DNA of 64,000 bases from NCBI RefSeq assembly GCF_014697195.1, contig NZ_JACJRJ010000028.1, positions 1-64,000 on the forward strand, in the 5' to 3' direction. The translations under genes and the position numbers were made by a program. Under the pieces are notes generated by a model, which saw only the letters and a program-made list of their open reading frames with translations, did not search any database and was not told the origin of the DNA. Source of the DNA: Cylindrospermum sp. FACHB-282 (lineage in GTDB: Bacteria; Cyanobacteriota; Cyanobacteriia; Cyanobacteriales; Nostocaceae). Shown piece after piece: positions 39,367 to 49,147 of the stretch (positions are counted from its first letter, which is position 1; the number at the start of each line of letters is the position of its first letter).

Positions 39367-39416
39367 TATAGCAATCCTATTTGATTTGTGAACACAAATG
39401 ATTTAGGACTGCTATA
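39367..39416. repeat. 50-bp TATAGCA palindrome
   Basis: Two 24-base arms, TATAGCAATCCTATTTGATT and its imperfect complement ending AGGACTGCTATA, differ at four positions and are separated by AA. Half of the same element occurs at 45510-45529, where it ends a broken gene. Confidence 0.8.
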
Positions 39417-39561
39417 GTATGTGCAGTTCATGATAGCTACTTTTATTTGTCTGTGAAACATTGCTTAACTAATAAGCCCATGAATAATAGAGGTTAGTTG
39501 TTTTTTCAAAAATCTTAATTAATTCAAAATCTGCCTACAGCAGACTACAGGTTCAAATTAA

Positions 39562-39602
39562 TCAAGAGTCAAAAAGTTAGACTCTGGACTTTTGACTCTT
39601 GA
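39562..39602 (-). terminator. Terminator of psb27
   Basis: TCAAGAGTCAAAA-GT pairs with ACTTTTGACTCTTGA around a 10-base loop; on the minus strand TTAATTTG follows. It begins 18 bp after the psb27 stop. Confidence 0.6.
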
Positions 39603-39620
39603 TAATAGGGTAGCTAATAA

Positions 39621-40019
39621 TTAACCACCACGCTTTAGCGCTGCCTCTACTTGGTTTAACTCTTTTTCTAGACGATTTTTGAGCTTTTCAGGAACGGGTC
39701 GATTTGGGTAAGAACTGTAATGCCCAGCTAAGGAGTTGAGAGCTGTTCGCATTGTTGTAAAGGAGCTAAGGACAGAAATAGAGTTAGCCCGCTGGTAGCG
39801 GGCTGAAAAGTCATTAATTTTTTGACGTGCTTCTGCTTGAACTGCTGCTTTATCTGGTGAATCACCTGATAAATCTAGGGCTTGTCTCATGGTACTGATT
39901 ACAGCTAAGGTATCTTGGCGATAATCACCAGTTAAACTATCAGGACTGCCAGAACAGCCTATTAAGCCGATAGATACAACTAAAACTAGGGCAAGCAGAC
40001 GCGACCAATAGCGCTTCAT
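39621..40019 (-). CDS. psb27: Photosystem II assembly lipoprotein Psb27
   Basis: About 132 residues. A lipoprotein signal (LLALVLVVSIGLIGC, lipidated Cys22) directs it to the thylakoid lumen face. The mature four-helix domain (TGDYRQDTLAVISTMRQAL, INDFSARYQRANSISVLSSF, MRTALNSLAGHYSS.PNRPVPEKLK) is diagnostic of Psb27, which binds CP43 in unassembled photosystem II and prevents premature manganese-cluster binding of extrinsic subunits. I use the ATG giving MKRYWSRLL; an ATG two codons earlier is possible. Transcribed leftwards, downstream of cofH on the same strand with a 110-bp gap. Confidence 0.93.
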   Translation of the reverse strand: MKRYWSRLLALVLVVSIGLIGCSGSPDSLTGDYRQDTLAVISTMRQALDLSGDSPDKAAVQAEARQKINDFSARYQRANSISVLSSFTTMRTALNSLAGHYSSYPNRPVPEKLKNRLEKELNQVEAALKRGG

Positions 40020-40129
40020 ATGCATTTAGTAAAACAATACGTAAATCAAGGACTATCCTATCCTGGAATGGTATCTTGGGGATCGCTTGAGTGCTGAGTG
40101 AAGAAAAACAAGAGTCAAAAGAAGTGTTT

Positions 40130-41272
40130 TCACCTTTTCTCGATTCTTTGATAGAGAGTATCTCGTTGGTGGTAAGGTCGTCCTAGGGATGCGATCGCAT
40201 TTTGCAAGGTTTCTACTTCCATACAAGTACCGCCCACAGCACCTGCCATTGTGGTAATATGTTCTTCCATCAATGTGCCACCAATATCGTTACAACCCCA
40301 AACTAAGGCTTCTATCGCCCCAGCTAATCCCAGTTTGACCCAACTCGGTTGATGGTTAGGTATCCAATTTCCCAAGAAAATCCGCGCCACAGCCCCCAGT
40401 AGCAACACATCAGCTAATACTGGTTGATCGCGGCCCACACGACGACGTAAGGATTTGGGCGCTTCTTGTCCCACAAAGGGTAAGACAATAAACTCAGTAA
40501 TCCTGGCAGGGTATCCCTGATTGATTGCAGTTTGTTGGAGCGATCGCAATTTTTCTAAATGCCCAATTTGTTGTTCTGGCGTTTCAATATGCCCCGACAG
40601 CATGGTGCTGGTAGTGTGCAAACCTAATTTGTGAGCCGTACTGACAATTTCTAGCCAAGTGTCGGTGTCAATTTTCTCAGGACACAATATCCGCCGCACT
40701 TCATCATCCAACACCTCAGCGGCTGTTCCCGGCATTGAACCCACACCAGCATCCCGCAAAGCAGTAATTACATCCCCATAAGAAAGTCCGTCAAGTCTGG
40801 CGATAAATTGCACTTCTTGGGGAGAGAAAGCATGCAAATGTAGCTGGGGAAATTCCTGCTTGATAGTTTCTACCAGCTTCAGGTAATAAGGCAAAGATTT
40901 GCCGTTTATTTGGGCTTGTGGATTTAATCCCCCCTGCATACATATCTCTGTCGCCCCCCGCTGCACCCCATCTGTAGCTTTTTCCAGAATTTGCGCCCAA
41001 TCTAACCAATATGCATCGGCATCACCATCATCCCGGCGGAAAGCACAAAAACTACAGTGTTGCTCACAAATATTAGTAAAGTTAATATTGCGGTTAATTA
41101 TGTATGTGACAGTGTCACCTGCTTGAGTTTGGCGGAGTTTGTCAGCCGTAGCCCGAATATGAGCGATCGCCTCTGGATCAGTTTGTTTTAACAATACAAC
41201 TCCCTCTGAGGGCGATAAATCGTATCCTATTAAGGCTCGCTCAAGAATATCATCAACAGTTATAGTAGGCAC
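40130..41272 (-). CDS. cofH: FO synthase subunit 2 (CofH), radical SAM
   Basis: 380 residues. Radical SAM enzyme that joins 5-amino-6-ribitylaminouracil to tyrosine on the way to FO (8-hydroxy-5-deazaflavin), the antenna of cyanobacterial photolyases. The CX3CX2C cluster motif is Cys69, Cys73, Cys76 in CEQHCSFC, followed by the Phe-rich INFTN strand before it and [46 protein letters not shown]. cofG, needed for the second step, is not in the window. Start ATG at 41272. Confidence 0.94.
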   Translation of the reverse strand: MPTITVDDILERALIGYDLSPSEGVVLLKQTDPEAIAHIRATADKLRQTQAGDTVTYIINRNINFTNICEQHCSFCAFRRDDGDADAYWLDWAQILEKATDGVQRGATEICMQGGLNPQAQINGKSLPYYLKLVETIKQEFPQLHLHAFSPQEVQFIARLDGLSYGDVITALRDAGVGSMPGTAAEVLDDEVRRILCPEKIDTDTWLEIVSTAHKLGLHTTSTMLSGHIETPEQQIGHLEKLRSLQQTAINQGYPARITEFIVLPFVGQEAPKSLRRRVGRDQPVLADVLLLGAVARIFLGNWIPNHQPSWVKLGLAGAIEALVWGCNDIGGTLMEEHITTMAGAVGGTCMEVETLQNAIASLGRPYHQRDTLYQRIEKR

Positions 41273-41462
41273 AGTTCATCAAACACAAATCATTTATCTT
41301 ATTTTCGCAATAAATTCAACTAATTGGCATCTGATTTTGTATTTCGGCAACAAATCATTTAACTTAAATTTATTCAACTTAGATTATTTTCTTATCTAGT
41401 ACGACACGGCGGAAATGAAGCCACCATTCAAAATAGACGAAAATCTGACACTGTATTCATTT

Positions 41463-43106
41463 TTATTTTTTATTTTTTATTACGCCTTGCGGTACTAGTT
41501 GCCAAAGTTCTACACTAACAGGCTTTATTTTATATTTTGCATCTTTCTCAATTTCCTTGATTAGTCCATGAGAAGGTGCAACCAAAAACAAATCAAAACC
41601 ATCAGGAATCGGTAAGAGATTTTTTTTCAGAACAGCAGGAGAAATTACACGGCAAGTATGACAGTAAGGCTTTAACTGTAGCTGCACGTGGGAATTGATT
41701 TGATGGCTCAAGCCTAATATCATCCCCATACTTCCGTCACTGATCAAAAGCGGTCTATTAGCTCTATTAATAAACTCAGCAGCATAGAAATTAACATCGC
41801 TATGGCTCTTAGTCCACCAATAATTAGCTTGAGAACTAATCACACCAGAATAGACTGCGCCAGAGAACAGTAGACATAAAATAATTTGCCATAGTTTCTG
41901 TTGGCGTGAGATAGTTGTAATTCCAGTAGCTAGAAGATAAGCAATAGATATTTGAATACCCAAATAACCAGGCGTGAGATATCTTAAAATTATTGTTCTG
42001 GCTCCCCCATCTATTAAATCTTTCAACATAATGGGTAGGCAAGTTACTAATATTAATGTCAAAATAAACAACCATGCTTGAATGTAAGTCTTTCGACAAA
42101 GGAAATAAAGAGAATACCCTGACAGAATTACCAACAGTGCTACCAGGGTGATCTGAATTATGTATGTCAAGGGATTTTCAAACCCAAAATCTATAACTGC
42201 TCTCTCATTATTGGTATCAATAAAAATCCGGCTCAGGTTAAAAGTCCATATTTTAATTAAAGACAATGTAGGCATATTACCCTGTCCACCAACTGTCTTA
42301 TTGATGTGATTTAAGTTCGTAATAATCACTACAAGCCAGGGAGAAAAAACTGTAAATCCAGCAATGGATGCCAACAGATAATTAATCATCCTCTTGCTGA
42401 AGCGAAAACCTTCAATGGTAATTACATAAATTCCATGTGCAACTGTAACTATTGCAGAAGATGGAAAAGTGTAAAGACTAAGGGCTACAGTTGCTGCATA
42501 TATTCCCCATTTCAGCTTTGTATTGAGGCGTATTGCGTGGAGGAGTGATGCACTTGACAACAAAATTGTTACTGTCCATAAACTATACTCCCTCGCTTCT
42601 TGAGCATATAGTACATGAAATGGTGATATACCGATTAATGCAACAGCTATCCATGCTGTCAAGGACGAATCAAATAATTCTCGGCACAACCAATAGATAC
42701 AAGGCAAAGCTAGCAAGCTAAGTAAAGCAGACAAACTTCTGAATGCTGCCACAGAATTACCAAACCACTGTACCCAGAACCATGTGATTACGTAATATGC
42801 TGGTGGATGCTGAGGATCTTCTAATGCCAAGGAGTTAATTGTATCATTTAAACCTTTGTTCAGATTAATATTTTGGTATTTATCTAAATCCTTAACGCTA
42901 ATTCTATCAACACTAGCAACCCGCTCAACTAATTCAGCTTCTGTATATCCTGAAATTCTTAATGATGTAAAGGCTTCATCATCCCAGTAGGCTTTTTTGT
43001 CAATGTTTATAAAACGAAAACTTACGCCTAATACTAAGACAATGACAAGTATAAATCTTAAAATCCTAGAATGTTTGTCCGAAGAAAGCGAGAAACTTAT
43101 CCTCAT
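41463..43106 (-). CDS. GT39-type membrane glycosyltransferase
   Basis: 547 residues with about 11 membrane helices. After the first helix comes YWDDEAFTSLRISGYTEAELV, whose acidic pair is the catalytic-site motif of the PMT/ArnT (GT39/PF13231) superfamily, and then a soluble loop with DPQHPPAYYVITWFWVQWFG. These enzymes move a sugar from a polyprenyl phosphate onto proteins or lipids on the outer face of the membrane. It is divergent from the next GT39 gene and appears to belong to the same glycosylation cluster. Confidence 0.85.
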   Translation of the reverse strand: MRISFSLSSDKHSRILRFILVIVLVLGVSFRFINIDKKAYWDDEAFTSLRISGYTEAELVERVASVDRISVKDLDKYQNINLNKGLNDTINSLALEDPQHPPAYYVITWFWVQWFGNSVAAFRSLSALLSLLALPCIYWLCRELFDSSLTAWIAVALIGISPFHVLYAQEAREYSLWTVTILLSSASLLHAIRLNTKLKWGIYAATVALSLYTFPSSAIVTVAHGIYVITIEGFRFSKRMINYLLASIAGFTVFSPWLVVIITNLNHINKTVGGQGNMPTLSLIKIWTFNLSRIFIDTNNERAVIDFGFENPLTYIIQITLVALLVILSGYSLYFLCRKTYIQAWLFILTLILVTCLPIMLKDLIDGGARTIILRYLTPGYLGIQISIAYLLATGITTISRQQKLWQIILCLLFSGAVYSGVISSQANYWWTKSHSDVNFYAAEFINRANRPLLISDGSMGMILGLSHQINSHVQLQLKPYCHTCRVISPAVLKKNLLPIPDGFDLFLVAPSHGLIKEIEKDAKYKIKPVSVELWQLVPQGVIKNKK

Positions 43107-43562
43107 TATAGCTTGATAGAATATTTCTGGTAAATATTAATTCATCGTCTTCTAGATAATTCCGGACATAATTATTTTTTTAACGAACCTGATTGAATAG
43201 TTATTCAAACACAAGGAATTTTTAAGTAAATGTAAAATTTTGATGAATTAAAAATGAATGCTATAAATGAGTAATTCAAAAGTACTTAAAATAATATTTA
43301 GGAAGTATAAAATGTCAGGATAAATGGAACCAAGTGGAGTATTCAGCATGGCAAAATCTACCTGTTTCAGGCTGTGAAAATAGCCTGAAACATCTTTGGC
43401 TGAAGACTAAATCAGCACTTCATCTCGTTGCTCAGTATTTAGGTAGCTCTTTTTCCTTTGGTAATTAAGTTGCAGTCCATGTATACTGATATACTACTAA
43501 AGGTAGCTTTGTTTCTATCACGTTCGTTTGAATTTGTGTTCGGTATTGTTTTGGCGTATTGA
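43107..43562. other. Divergent intergenic region with a repeat and a perfect hairpin
   Basis: TGTTTCAGGCT (43363-43373) and AGCCTGAAACA (43382-43392) form a perfect 11-bp stem with an 8-base loop. The segment at about 43214-43255 (AAGTAAATGTAAAATTTTGA) is nearly repeated at 45617-45655 upstream of the GT2-GtrA gene. Both divergent GT39 promoters must be here. No gene seen. Confidence 0.55.
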
Positions 43563-45296
43563 ATGAGTCAGCTTAATTTTGAAAAAAATATCAATTTTTC
43601 TATGATGAATAAAAGTTTAGTAATCCCGAAGTTTTCCTGGGGCTTCTCACTAGAGTGGCTGCTGCTGAGTGCGATCGCCATCTCAATATTGCTGCGAATT
43701 CTCAATCTGGGAAGTCGGGAATTTTGGTATGACGAAGTTTTATCATTACTCCTTTCAACTGGGCAGAAAACTGCTTACAACACTCCTGGGGATACACCAG
43801 TAGTCTTGGCAAACTATACATCCTTGTTAAGTTTACCCGTTGAGTCAGGTGTGGGCGAAATAATCCTCACCCTGAAACAGCTAATTCATGGTCTCCTAGG
43901 AGGGGAACCTCATCCACCAATATTCTTTTTAAGTCAGCATCTCTGGCTACGTCTTTTTGGTAACAGTGAAATAGCAATGCGGAGTTTGAACACATTATTT
44001 AGCATTGCAGCGATATTTAGTGCTTACGGTTTAGGTAAGACTTTTTTAGGACATCGTGGAGGACTATTTTTAGCAGCCTTACTAGGAATTAATCCGTTTT
44101 TTTTATTCCACTCTCTCAATCTCCGGATGTATGCCCCTCTAGTTTTGTGGGTAACATTAAGTTCATGGGCACTACTGCATCTGATTGATCAGCGGGATAC
44201 TCAAATTCCTGACAGTCCCCGCAGTCAGTGGTTATGGAATACCATTCTGATTGTGTCCATCCCTGCTGGATTACTAACTTTTTATTTATATGGCTATTGG
44301 GTAATTGTTTTAGCAGTCTTGGTACTTTACCTTGATAGACAGCATTGGTTGCAGCATGGCTGCCGTTTGGGATTTGGAGTTTTGCTGGCTATGCCCTGGA
44401 TATTATGGGGTACTATCAAACAACTCCGCAATAGCGACTTGAACCGTTTTGGTGCAGGGGCTAAATCTGTACCTGCGTGGTTGAATCACTTGCAGGATGT
44501 GACTCGGACTTTGGGTACTGATTTACTTGTGGGAGATTGGGTAACTAGTCTAGAGCCAATTAACGTCACCATAGCTGGTTGTTTGGTCATCTTGTTACTG
44601 TTAACCTGTTGTATCAGCCTTTGGCGTCAGGGTGAGCAGAAGAAATTAGGTGTAGCTTTGATATTAGGAATTTTGCCGCTGTTTCTAGCATTGGTAGTAG
44701 ACATAGCAACTAAAAAATTTACATTGGGGTTTGGCTGGGGACGAACGATGATTATTATTCTCCCTGGCTGTTTATTATTACTAGCTTTATGGGTCGAAAG
44801 GGGAGTTTCTAGTCAATTGCGTACACCCATAGCAACAGGTTTATTACTTGTGTATCTCACCATCAGTATTGGTGATTTTAGCTTGCGGCCACGTTCGGTT
44901 TTTCATTCAGTTGCCGAATTGATTTTACAAGAAAGAAATCAACCAACTTTAATAGCGATGAATTCCCAAGCTTGGGGTCATGTTATGCGTTTGGCTTATT
45001 ACATTCCCTCAAAGTCCCCTGTGATGCTGCTAGCCCAAAAACCCGGAGAATTGGCAACTTCTTTAGAAAAAGTCCTGAAGGATGAAGCGGGTAAATATCA
45101 TCGTGTTATTTGGTTAGATAGCAGCAGTCCTCTGTGGTCTCGTTTGAAAACTGAAGCGGAAATAGAAACCCAAAAACAGAAAGTTAAACAAGTTTTATCA
45201 ACCCAGTTTCAGCTAAATAGCACTCAGTCTTTATCCGGTACTATGTTTCTTGATAAGTTTACTGCTAGTCTTTACAAAAATGCTTCTTTTAAATGA
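43563..45296 (+). CDS. GT39-type membrane glycosyltransferase
   Basis: 577 residues, about 10-12 membrane helices. The first periplasmic loop has SREFWYDEVLSLLLSTGQ with the superfamily acidic residues, then GEPHPPIFFLSQHLWLRLFG and NPFFLFHSLNLRMYAPLVLW. The C-terminal 150 residues form a soluble domain. Presumed polyprenyl-phosphate-sugar glycosyltransferase. Start ATG at 43563; an alternative Met (MMNKSLVIPKF) lies 14 codons on. Confidence 0.85.
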   Translation: MSQLNFEKNINFSMMNKSLVIPKFSWGFSLEWLLLSAIAISILLRILNLGSREFWYDEVLSLLLSTGQKTAYNTPGDTPVVLANYTSLLSLPVESGVGEIILTLKQLIHGLLGGEPHPPIFFLSQHLWLRLFGNSEIAMRSLNTLFSIAAIFSAYGLGKTFLGHRGGLFLAALLGINPFFLFHSLNLRMYAPLVLWVTLSSWALLHLIDQRDTQIPDSPRSQWLWNTILIVSIPAGLLTFYLYGYWVIVLAVLVLYLDRQHWLQHGCRLGFGVLLAMPWILWGTIKQLRNSDLNRFGAGAKSVPAWLNHLQDVTRTLGTDLLVGDWVTSLEPINVTIAGCLVILLLLTCCISLWRQGEQKKLGVALILGILPLFLALVVDIATKKFTLGFGWGRTMIIILPGCLLLLALWVERGVSSQLRTPIATGLLLVYLTISIGDFSLRPRSVFHSVAELILQERNQPTLIAMNSQAWGHVMRLAYYIPSKSPVMLLAQKPGELATSLEKVLKDEAGKYHRVIWLDSSSPLWSRLKTEAEIETQKQKVKQVLSTQFQLNSTQSLSGTMFLDKFTASLYKNASFK

Positions 45297-45320
45297 AATT
45301 ATTCACATAAAGAAATCAAT

Positions 45321-45529
45321 TTGCGACTTTTTATCTATCTTATTTCCCGATTTTTAATAGCTTTGGTACTTATACGATTATCGTTAATCTATAACGTATT
45401 TTAGCAAACTTATGATGAGCCAGCCCATATTACCGCAGGTAGGGAATGGCTTGATAAAGGACAGTATACAGATGAACCTTTTCATCCCCCTTTAGCACGG
45501 TTTTTTATAAATCAAATAGGACTGCTATA
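45321..45529 (+). pseudogene. Remnant of a GT39-type glycosyltransferase gene
   Basis: One frame reads LRLFIYLISRFLIALVLIRL (a first membrane helix), an in-frame TAG, then QTYDEPAHITAGREWLDKGQ and YTDEPFHPPLARFFINQ. The second part is the N-terminal catalytic loop of the GT39 superfamily. The frame ends within half of a TATAGC palindromic element (45510-45529), so the rest of the gene has been lost. The remaining 45530-45863 is AT-rich and without a gene. Confidence 0.75.
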
Positions 45530-45863
45530 CCTGGTTAATAGTCCATCGATTACTGGATAATTACGGTTATAGTTGTTTTTATTGAATGAACCTTATAGAA
45601 CCGTCATTTTTTTAGAGGAATTATTAGTTAAATGTAAAATTTAGATGAATTAAAACAAAAATATGATGAATTAAAAGAAAATCCTATGAACTAATAGCTA
45701 GCAATTAATTAATATCAGAACAGCTAACAATAATCATAAATTTTAGGAAATGTTGGCTGCTATAGTTCAGGTGACAAAAGCCCTGATCTGTGGGACAAAA
45801 GATATTACGCTTGATTAACTGTCAACTTTCATACACTATCTCCTGCAAATTGAAATTTATTTT

Positions 45864-47108
45864 ATGAATGTCAACCCATCAAACTCGCTGTTAACAGTTC
45901 CTACTGGGCAATTACAGATTTCGGAATTTACTGCTACTAATGTGGGTGCAGGTAGTAACGTTGTCCATCTATCTCTAGTGATTCCCACTTATAAAGAATG
46001 TGACAATATCAAAAATGTTGTTTCTATATTAAGCGGGTTACTGGATGAAGCTATCCCTGGAAACTACGAGTTGATTGTGGTTGATGATGATAGCCCAGAC
46101 AATACTTGGGAAGTAGCACAATCATTGATGGAAGACTATCCCCAGTTGCGGGTGATGCGACGCCAACAGGAGCGGGGACTGTCTTCGGCGGTCATACGTG
46201 GGTGGCAAGCAGCTAGGGGAACTGTGTTAGGTGTGATTGATGGGGATTTGCAGCATCCACCAGAGGTGCTGATGCAATTGTTCGGCAAGGTTGAACAGGG
46301 AGCAGATTTGGCAGTAGCCAGCCGTCATGTCGAAGGAGGAGGCGTTAGTAGTTGGAGTATTGTCAGGCGGTTTTTATCCCGTGGTGCTCAGGTGCTGGGA
46401 TTAATTATTTTACCGGGGGTATTGGGAAGAGTAACTGATCCGATGAGTGGTTATTTTATGGTGCGCCGGAATGCGATCGCCGGGGCAACACTCAATCCAG
46501 TAGGTTATAAAATTCTTCTGGAGGTGATCGGGCGGGGAAATGTGGGCAACATTGCCGAAGTGGGCTATGTGTTTTGCGAACGGAAAGAAGGTGAAAGCAA
46601 GGTTACATGGAAGCAATATTTAGATTACATTCATCACTTAGTGCGGTTGCGGGTGTCCACAGGGCGGCTGGGTAAAATCAGGCGCAAGATTAATTTTCCC
46701 ATTGGTCGTTTCGTTCGTTTTGGGTTGGTGGGACTAAGTGGGGTATTTGTGGATATGCTGATGCTTTACTTGCTGAGTGATCCTACAACCCTAGCTTTGC
46801 CCCTGACGCGCAGTAAAATCATTGCTGGCGAAATTGCAATTTTCAATAATTTCTTGTGGAATGACGCTTGGACATTTGCTGATGTCAGTATGAGACAGCA
46901 GGAAGGACATCAACGCCTGAAGCGCTTTTTGAAATTCAACATTATTTGCCTGGCCGGATTGGTGTTGAATGTACTGGTATTGAATTTAGTGTTCAATTTG
47001 CTGATTCCTAACCGCTACATCGCCAACCTAATCGCGATCGCAGTTGCTACCATCTGGAATTTCTGGGTTAACTTAAAACTGAGTTGGCGAGTGACTGACG
47101 TGAAATAG
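45864..47108 (+). CDS. GT2 polyprenyl-phosphate glycosyltransferase fused to a GtrA membrane domain
   Basis: 414 residues. Residues about 35-265 form a dolichol-phosphate mannosyltransferase-like GT2 domain (LSLVIPTYKECDNIKNVV, IVVDDDSPDNTWEVA, metal-binding VIDGDLQHPPE, SRHVEGGG, DPMSGYFMVRRN). Residues about 285-410 form a GtrA-type four-helix domain (FGLVGLSGVFVDMLMLYLL, EIAIFNNFLWNDAWTF, LIAIAVATIWNFWVNLKLSW). It would charge polyprenyl phosphate with a sugar and help flip or transfer it, providing the donor for the neighbouring GT39 enzymes. Confidence 0.92.
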   Translation: MNVNPSNSLLTVPTGQLQISEFTATNVGAGSNVVHLSLVIPTYKECDNIKNVVSILSGLLDEAIPGNYELIVVDDDSPDNTWEVAQSLMEDYPQLRVMRRQQERGLSSAVIRGWQAARGTVLGVIDGDLQHPPEVLMQLFGKVEQGADLAVASRHVEGGGVSSWSIVRRFLSRGAQVLGLIILPGVLGRVTDPMSGYFMVRRNAIAGATLNPVGYKILLEVIGRGNVGNIAEVGYVFCERKEGESKVTWKQYLDYIHHLVRLRVSTGRLGKIRRKINFPIGRFVRFGLVGLSGVFVDMLMLYLLSDPTTLALPLTRSKIIAGEIAIFNNFLWNDAWTFADVSMRQQEGHQRLKRFLKFNIICLAGLVLNVLVLNLVFNLLIPNRYIANLIAIAVATIWNFWVNLKLSWRVTDVK

Positions 47109-47286
47109 TCACAGCTAGGGATTTTATATCTCAAACATTCGTTTACAGTCCAACTCGACTTGTTAATGGCATGGCGATGAGAGTTTCTTTTTGAGGTTTA
47201 CACCACTTTTGTAGGAAGATAATTTGGTTGCTGAGAGCATACACTAGCTACCAACTCTTGCAAGCAAAACCTCTATCTGACAAAGG

Positions 47287-48978
47287 ATGCATTTATATAA
47301 TCGGTATGCTAAAGTGCCCCATGCCTGGCCGTGCCTGATGTGGTTTATTCTCGGACTCGGTTTGCGCCTAGCCAACTTAACAGCAAAGCCTCCTTGGACT
47401 GATGAATTTTCTACCTTGGTGTTTAGTTTGGGGAATAGTTTTTTGCAAGTACCGCTAGATCAAGCGATCGCACCTGATATCCTCTTGCAACCACTACAAC
47501 CCCAAGCTGGTGCTACTTTCCAAGACGTCTGGGCACACTTGAGCCACGAAACTAACCATCCCCCACTTTACTTTGTGTTAGCTCACTGGTGGATGCAGTT
47601 ATTTCCCACTCAAGGAGGTTTAGTTTCGTTGTGGGGGGCGCGATCGCTGGCTGCTATTTTTGGCGCTGCATCTATCCCCGTCATCTATGGCTTAAGCTGG
47701 CTGAGTTTTCGCTCCCACAAGGCTAGTCATCTAGCTGCTGCCATGATGGCAGTCTCGCCCTACGGCATATTTCTGGCACAAGAAGCACGCCATTATACCT
47801 TGGCCATCTTGTGGGTGATTGCTTCTCTCGCCTGCTTGGTAATTACCACAAGTCACATTCAAAACCGCACACAATTACCCATTTGGGCAGCACTCACCTG
47901 GGTGGTAATTAATGCTTTGGGTATAGCAACACATTATTTCTTCACCCTCACCCTCTGCTCGGAAGCGCTGGTTTTGCTTGTTCTGGCTTGGCAACACCGC
48001 CCCCCTCTCTCCCCACCTTGGTGGCGCATCTATGCTGTTGCTGTGGGCACTTGTGTGGCGGGTATGGTTTGGATCCCAATATTTTTGCAAAACAGCTATG
48101 GTAGCAAATTAACCGAGTGGATACAGCAGCCCCGCGTGGGATTTGCTTGGTTAAGCCCAATTTTTCAAGCGATCGCCGCCTGGATAACGATGCTTTATTT
48201 GCTACCAGTTGAAGCCCCACAACTAGCAATTATGATTGCCTCTGGACTGGTAATGCTGATTTTCATGATTTGGGCAGCCCCAATACTGGTTCATGGGTTT
48301 AAGATTCAGCTACAGCAGCCAGAAACCCGTTTCACAACTCAGGTGTTTATTGGGCTAGTTGTCGGTGCGATCGCATTATTCTTTATCTTTACCTACTTTC
48401 TAGGAATTGACCTAACACGGGGCGCACGTTATAACTTCGTTTACTTTCCCGCAGTCATAGTTTTACTAGGGGCAACTTTGGCAGTTTGTTGGCATTCTCC
48501 CCAGGAATTTATCGGCAGATGGGGAATAAATGGGCCAAAAGCCGTGATGTTAATTTTGCTGATGGGATTTCTCAGCGCCGTGACAGTTGTGTGTAATCTT
48601 GGCTATCAAAAATACTACCGCCCTGACCTATTTGTGCAACTAATACAGCAAACATCCCAAGTACCAGTACTGATTGCCACCACCCACAAAACTCATGTAC
48701 ACATTGGGGAAATGATGGGTGTAGCCAGGGAGTTTAAAATTAAAAATCCAAAATTTCCCTCTTCCCTGTTTCTTCTCGCCCATCAAGACCAAGATCCCAA
48801 TACTTCCACTACTAGCCTAGAAAATACTTTAAAGGTATTACCACGACCCTTTGACCTGTGGTTAGTAAATTTTCATGCTCCTGTAGCCGAAGCAGTGAAA
48901 AAATGTGCTGCTGACACCCAATCCTTACCAGCAGTCAATGGTTACGAATATAAAATGTATCACTGCGGTGATAGTTAA
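47287..48978 (+). CDS. GT39-type membrane glycosyltransferase
   Basis: 563 residues, about 10 membrane helices. The first loop has KPPWTDEFSTLVFSLGNSF with the catalytic acidic residues, then SHETNHPPLYFVLAHWWMQLF and SPYGIFLAQEARHYTLAILW. The C-terminal domain is soluble and ends near YEYKMYHCGDS. It follows the GT2-GtrA gene on the same strand by 180 bp; an AAAGG lies just before the ATG. Probable acceptor glycosyltransferase using the product of the GT2 enzyme. Confidence 0.86.
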   Translation: MHLYNRYAKVPHAWPCLMWFILGLGLRLANLTAKPPWTDEFSTLVFSLGNSFLQVPLDQAIAPDILLQPLQPQAGATFQDVWAHLSHETNHPPLYFVLAHWWMQLFPTQGGLVSLWGARSLAAIFGAASIPVIYGLSWLSFRSHKASHLAAAMMAVSPYGIFLAQEARHYTLAILWVIASLACLVITTSHIQNRTQLPIWAALTWVVINALGIATHYFFTLTLCSEALVLLVLAWQHRPPLSPPWWRIYAVAVGTCVAGMVWIPIFLQNSYGSKLTEWIQQPRVGFAWLSPIFQAIAAWITMLYLLPVEAPQLAIMIASGLVMLIFMIWAAPILVHGFKIQLQQPETRFTTQVFIGLVVGAIALFFIFTYFLGIDLTRGARYNFVYFPAVIVLLGATLAVCWHSPQEFIGRWGINGPKAVMLILLMGFLSAVTVVCNLGYQKYYRPDLFVQLIQQTSQVPVLIATTHKTHVHIGEMMGVAREFKIKNPKFPSSLFLLAHQDQDPNTSTTSLENTLKVLPRPFDLWLVNFHAPVAEAVKKCAADTQSLPAVNGYEYKMYHCGDS

Positions 48979-49025
48979 TATGAGAAATTTTCCCAATCCC
49001 TAATCCCCAATCCCCAGTCCCTACC

Positions 49026-49127
49026 TTCTACGATGATTTCAATGCGCCACAATTACGCCCCTCTGTTTTGAGTACTGATGCTCAAGCTATGACGCGCAAT
49101 ATCCTCTCCCAGATGATAGATAAATAG
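49026..49127 (+). pseudogene. Possible C-terminal gene remnant
   Basis: A 33-codon frame (FYDDFNAPQLRPSVLSTDAQ, then AMTRNILSQMIDK) ends at TAG 49125-49127. It follows a heptamer-type run (CCCAATCCCTAATCCCC). It looks coding and has no start codon upstream, so it may be the tail of a lost gene. I cannot assign a family. Confidence 0.3.
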
Positions 49128-49147
49128 TAGTTACACTTGACAGCTAT

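Larger units (their letters stand above)
38872..39620. other. Long intergenic region with several hairpins
   Basis: About 750 bp without a gene. It holds a perfect small hairpin GATGCGTC-AGGG-GACGCATC (39190-39209), a terminator-like AAAAGCAGG/CCTGCTTTT (39276-39298), the long palindrome at 39367-39416 and the psb27 terminator. This is a repeat-accumulation zone between two minus-strand genes. Confidence 0.55.
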
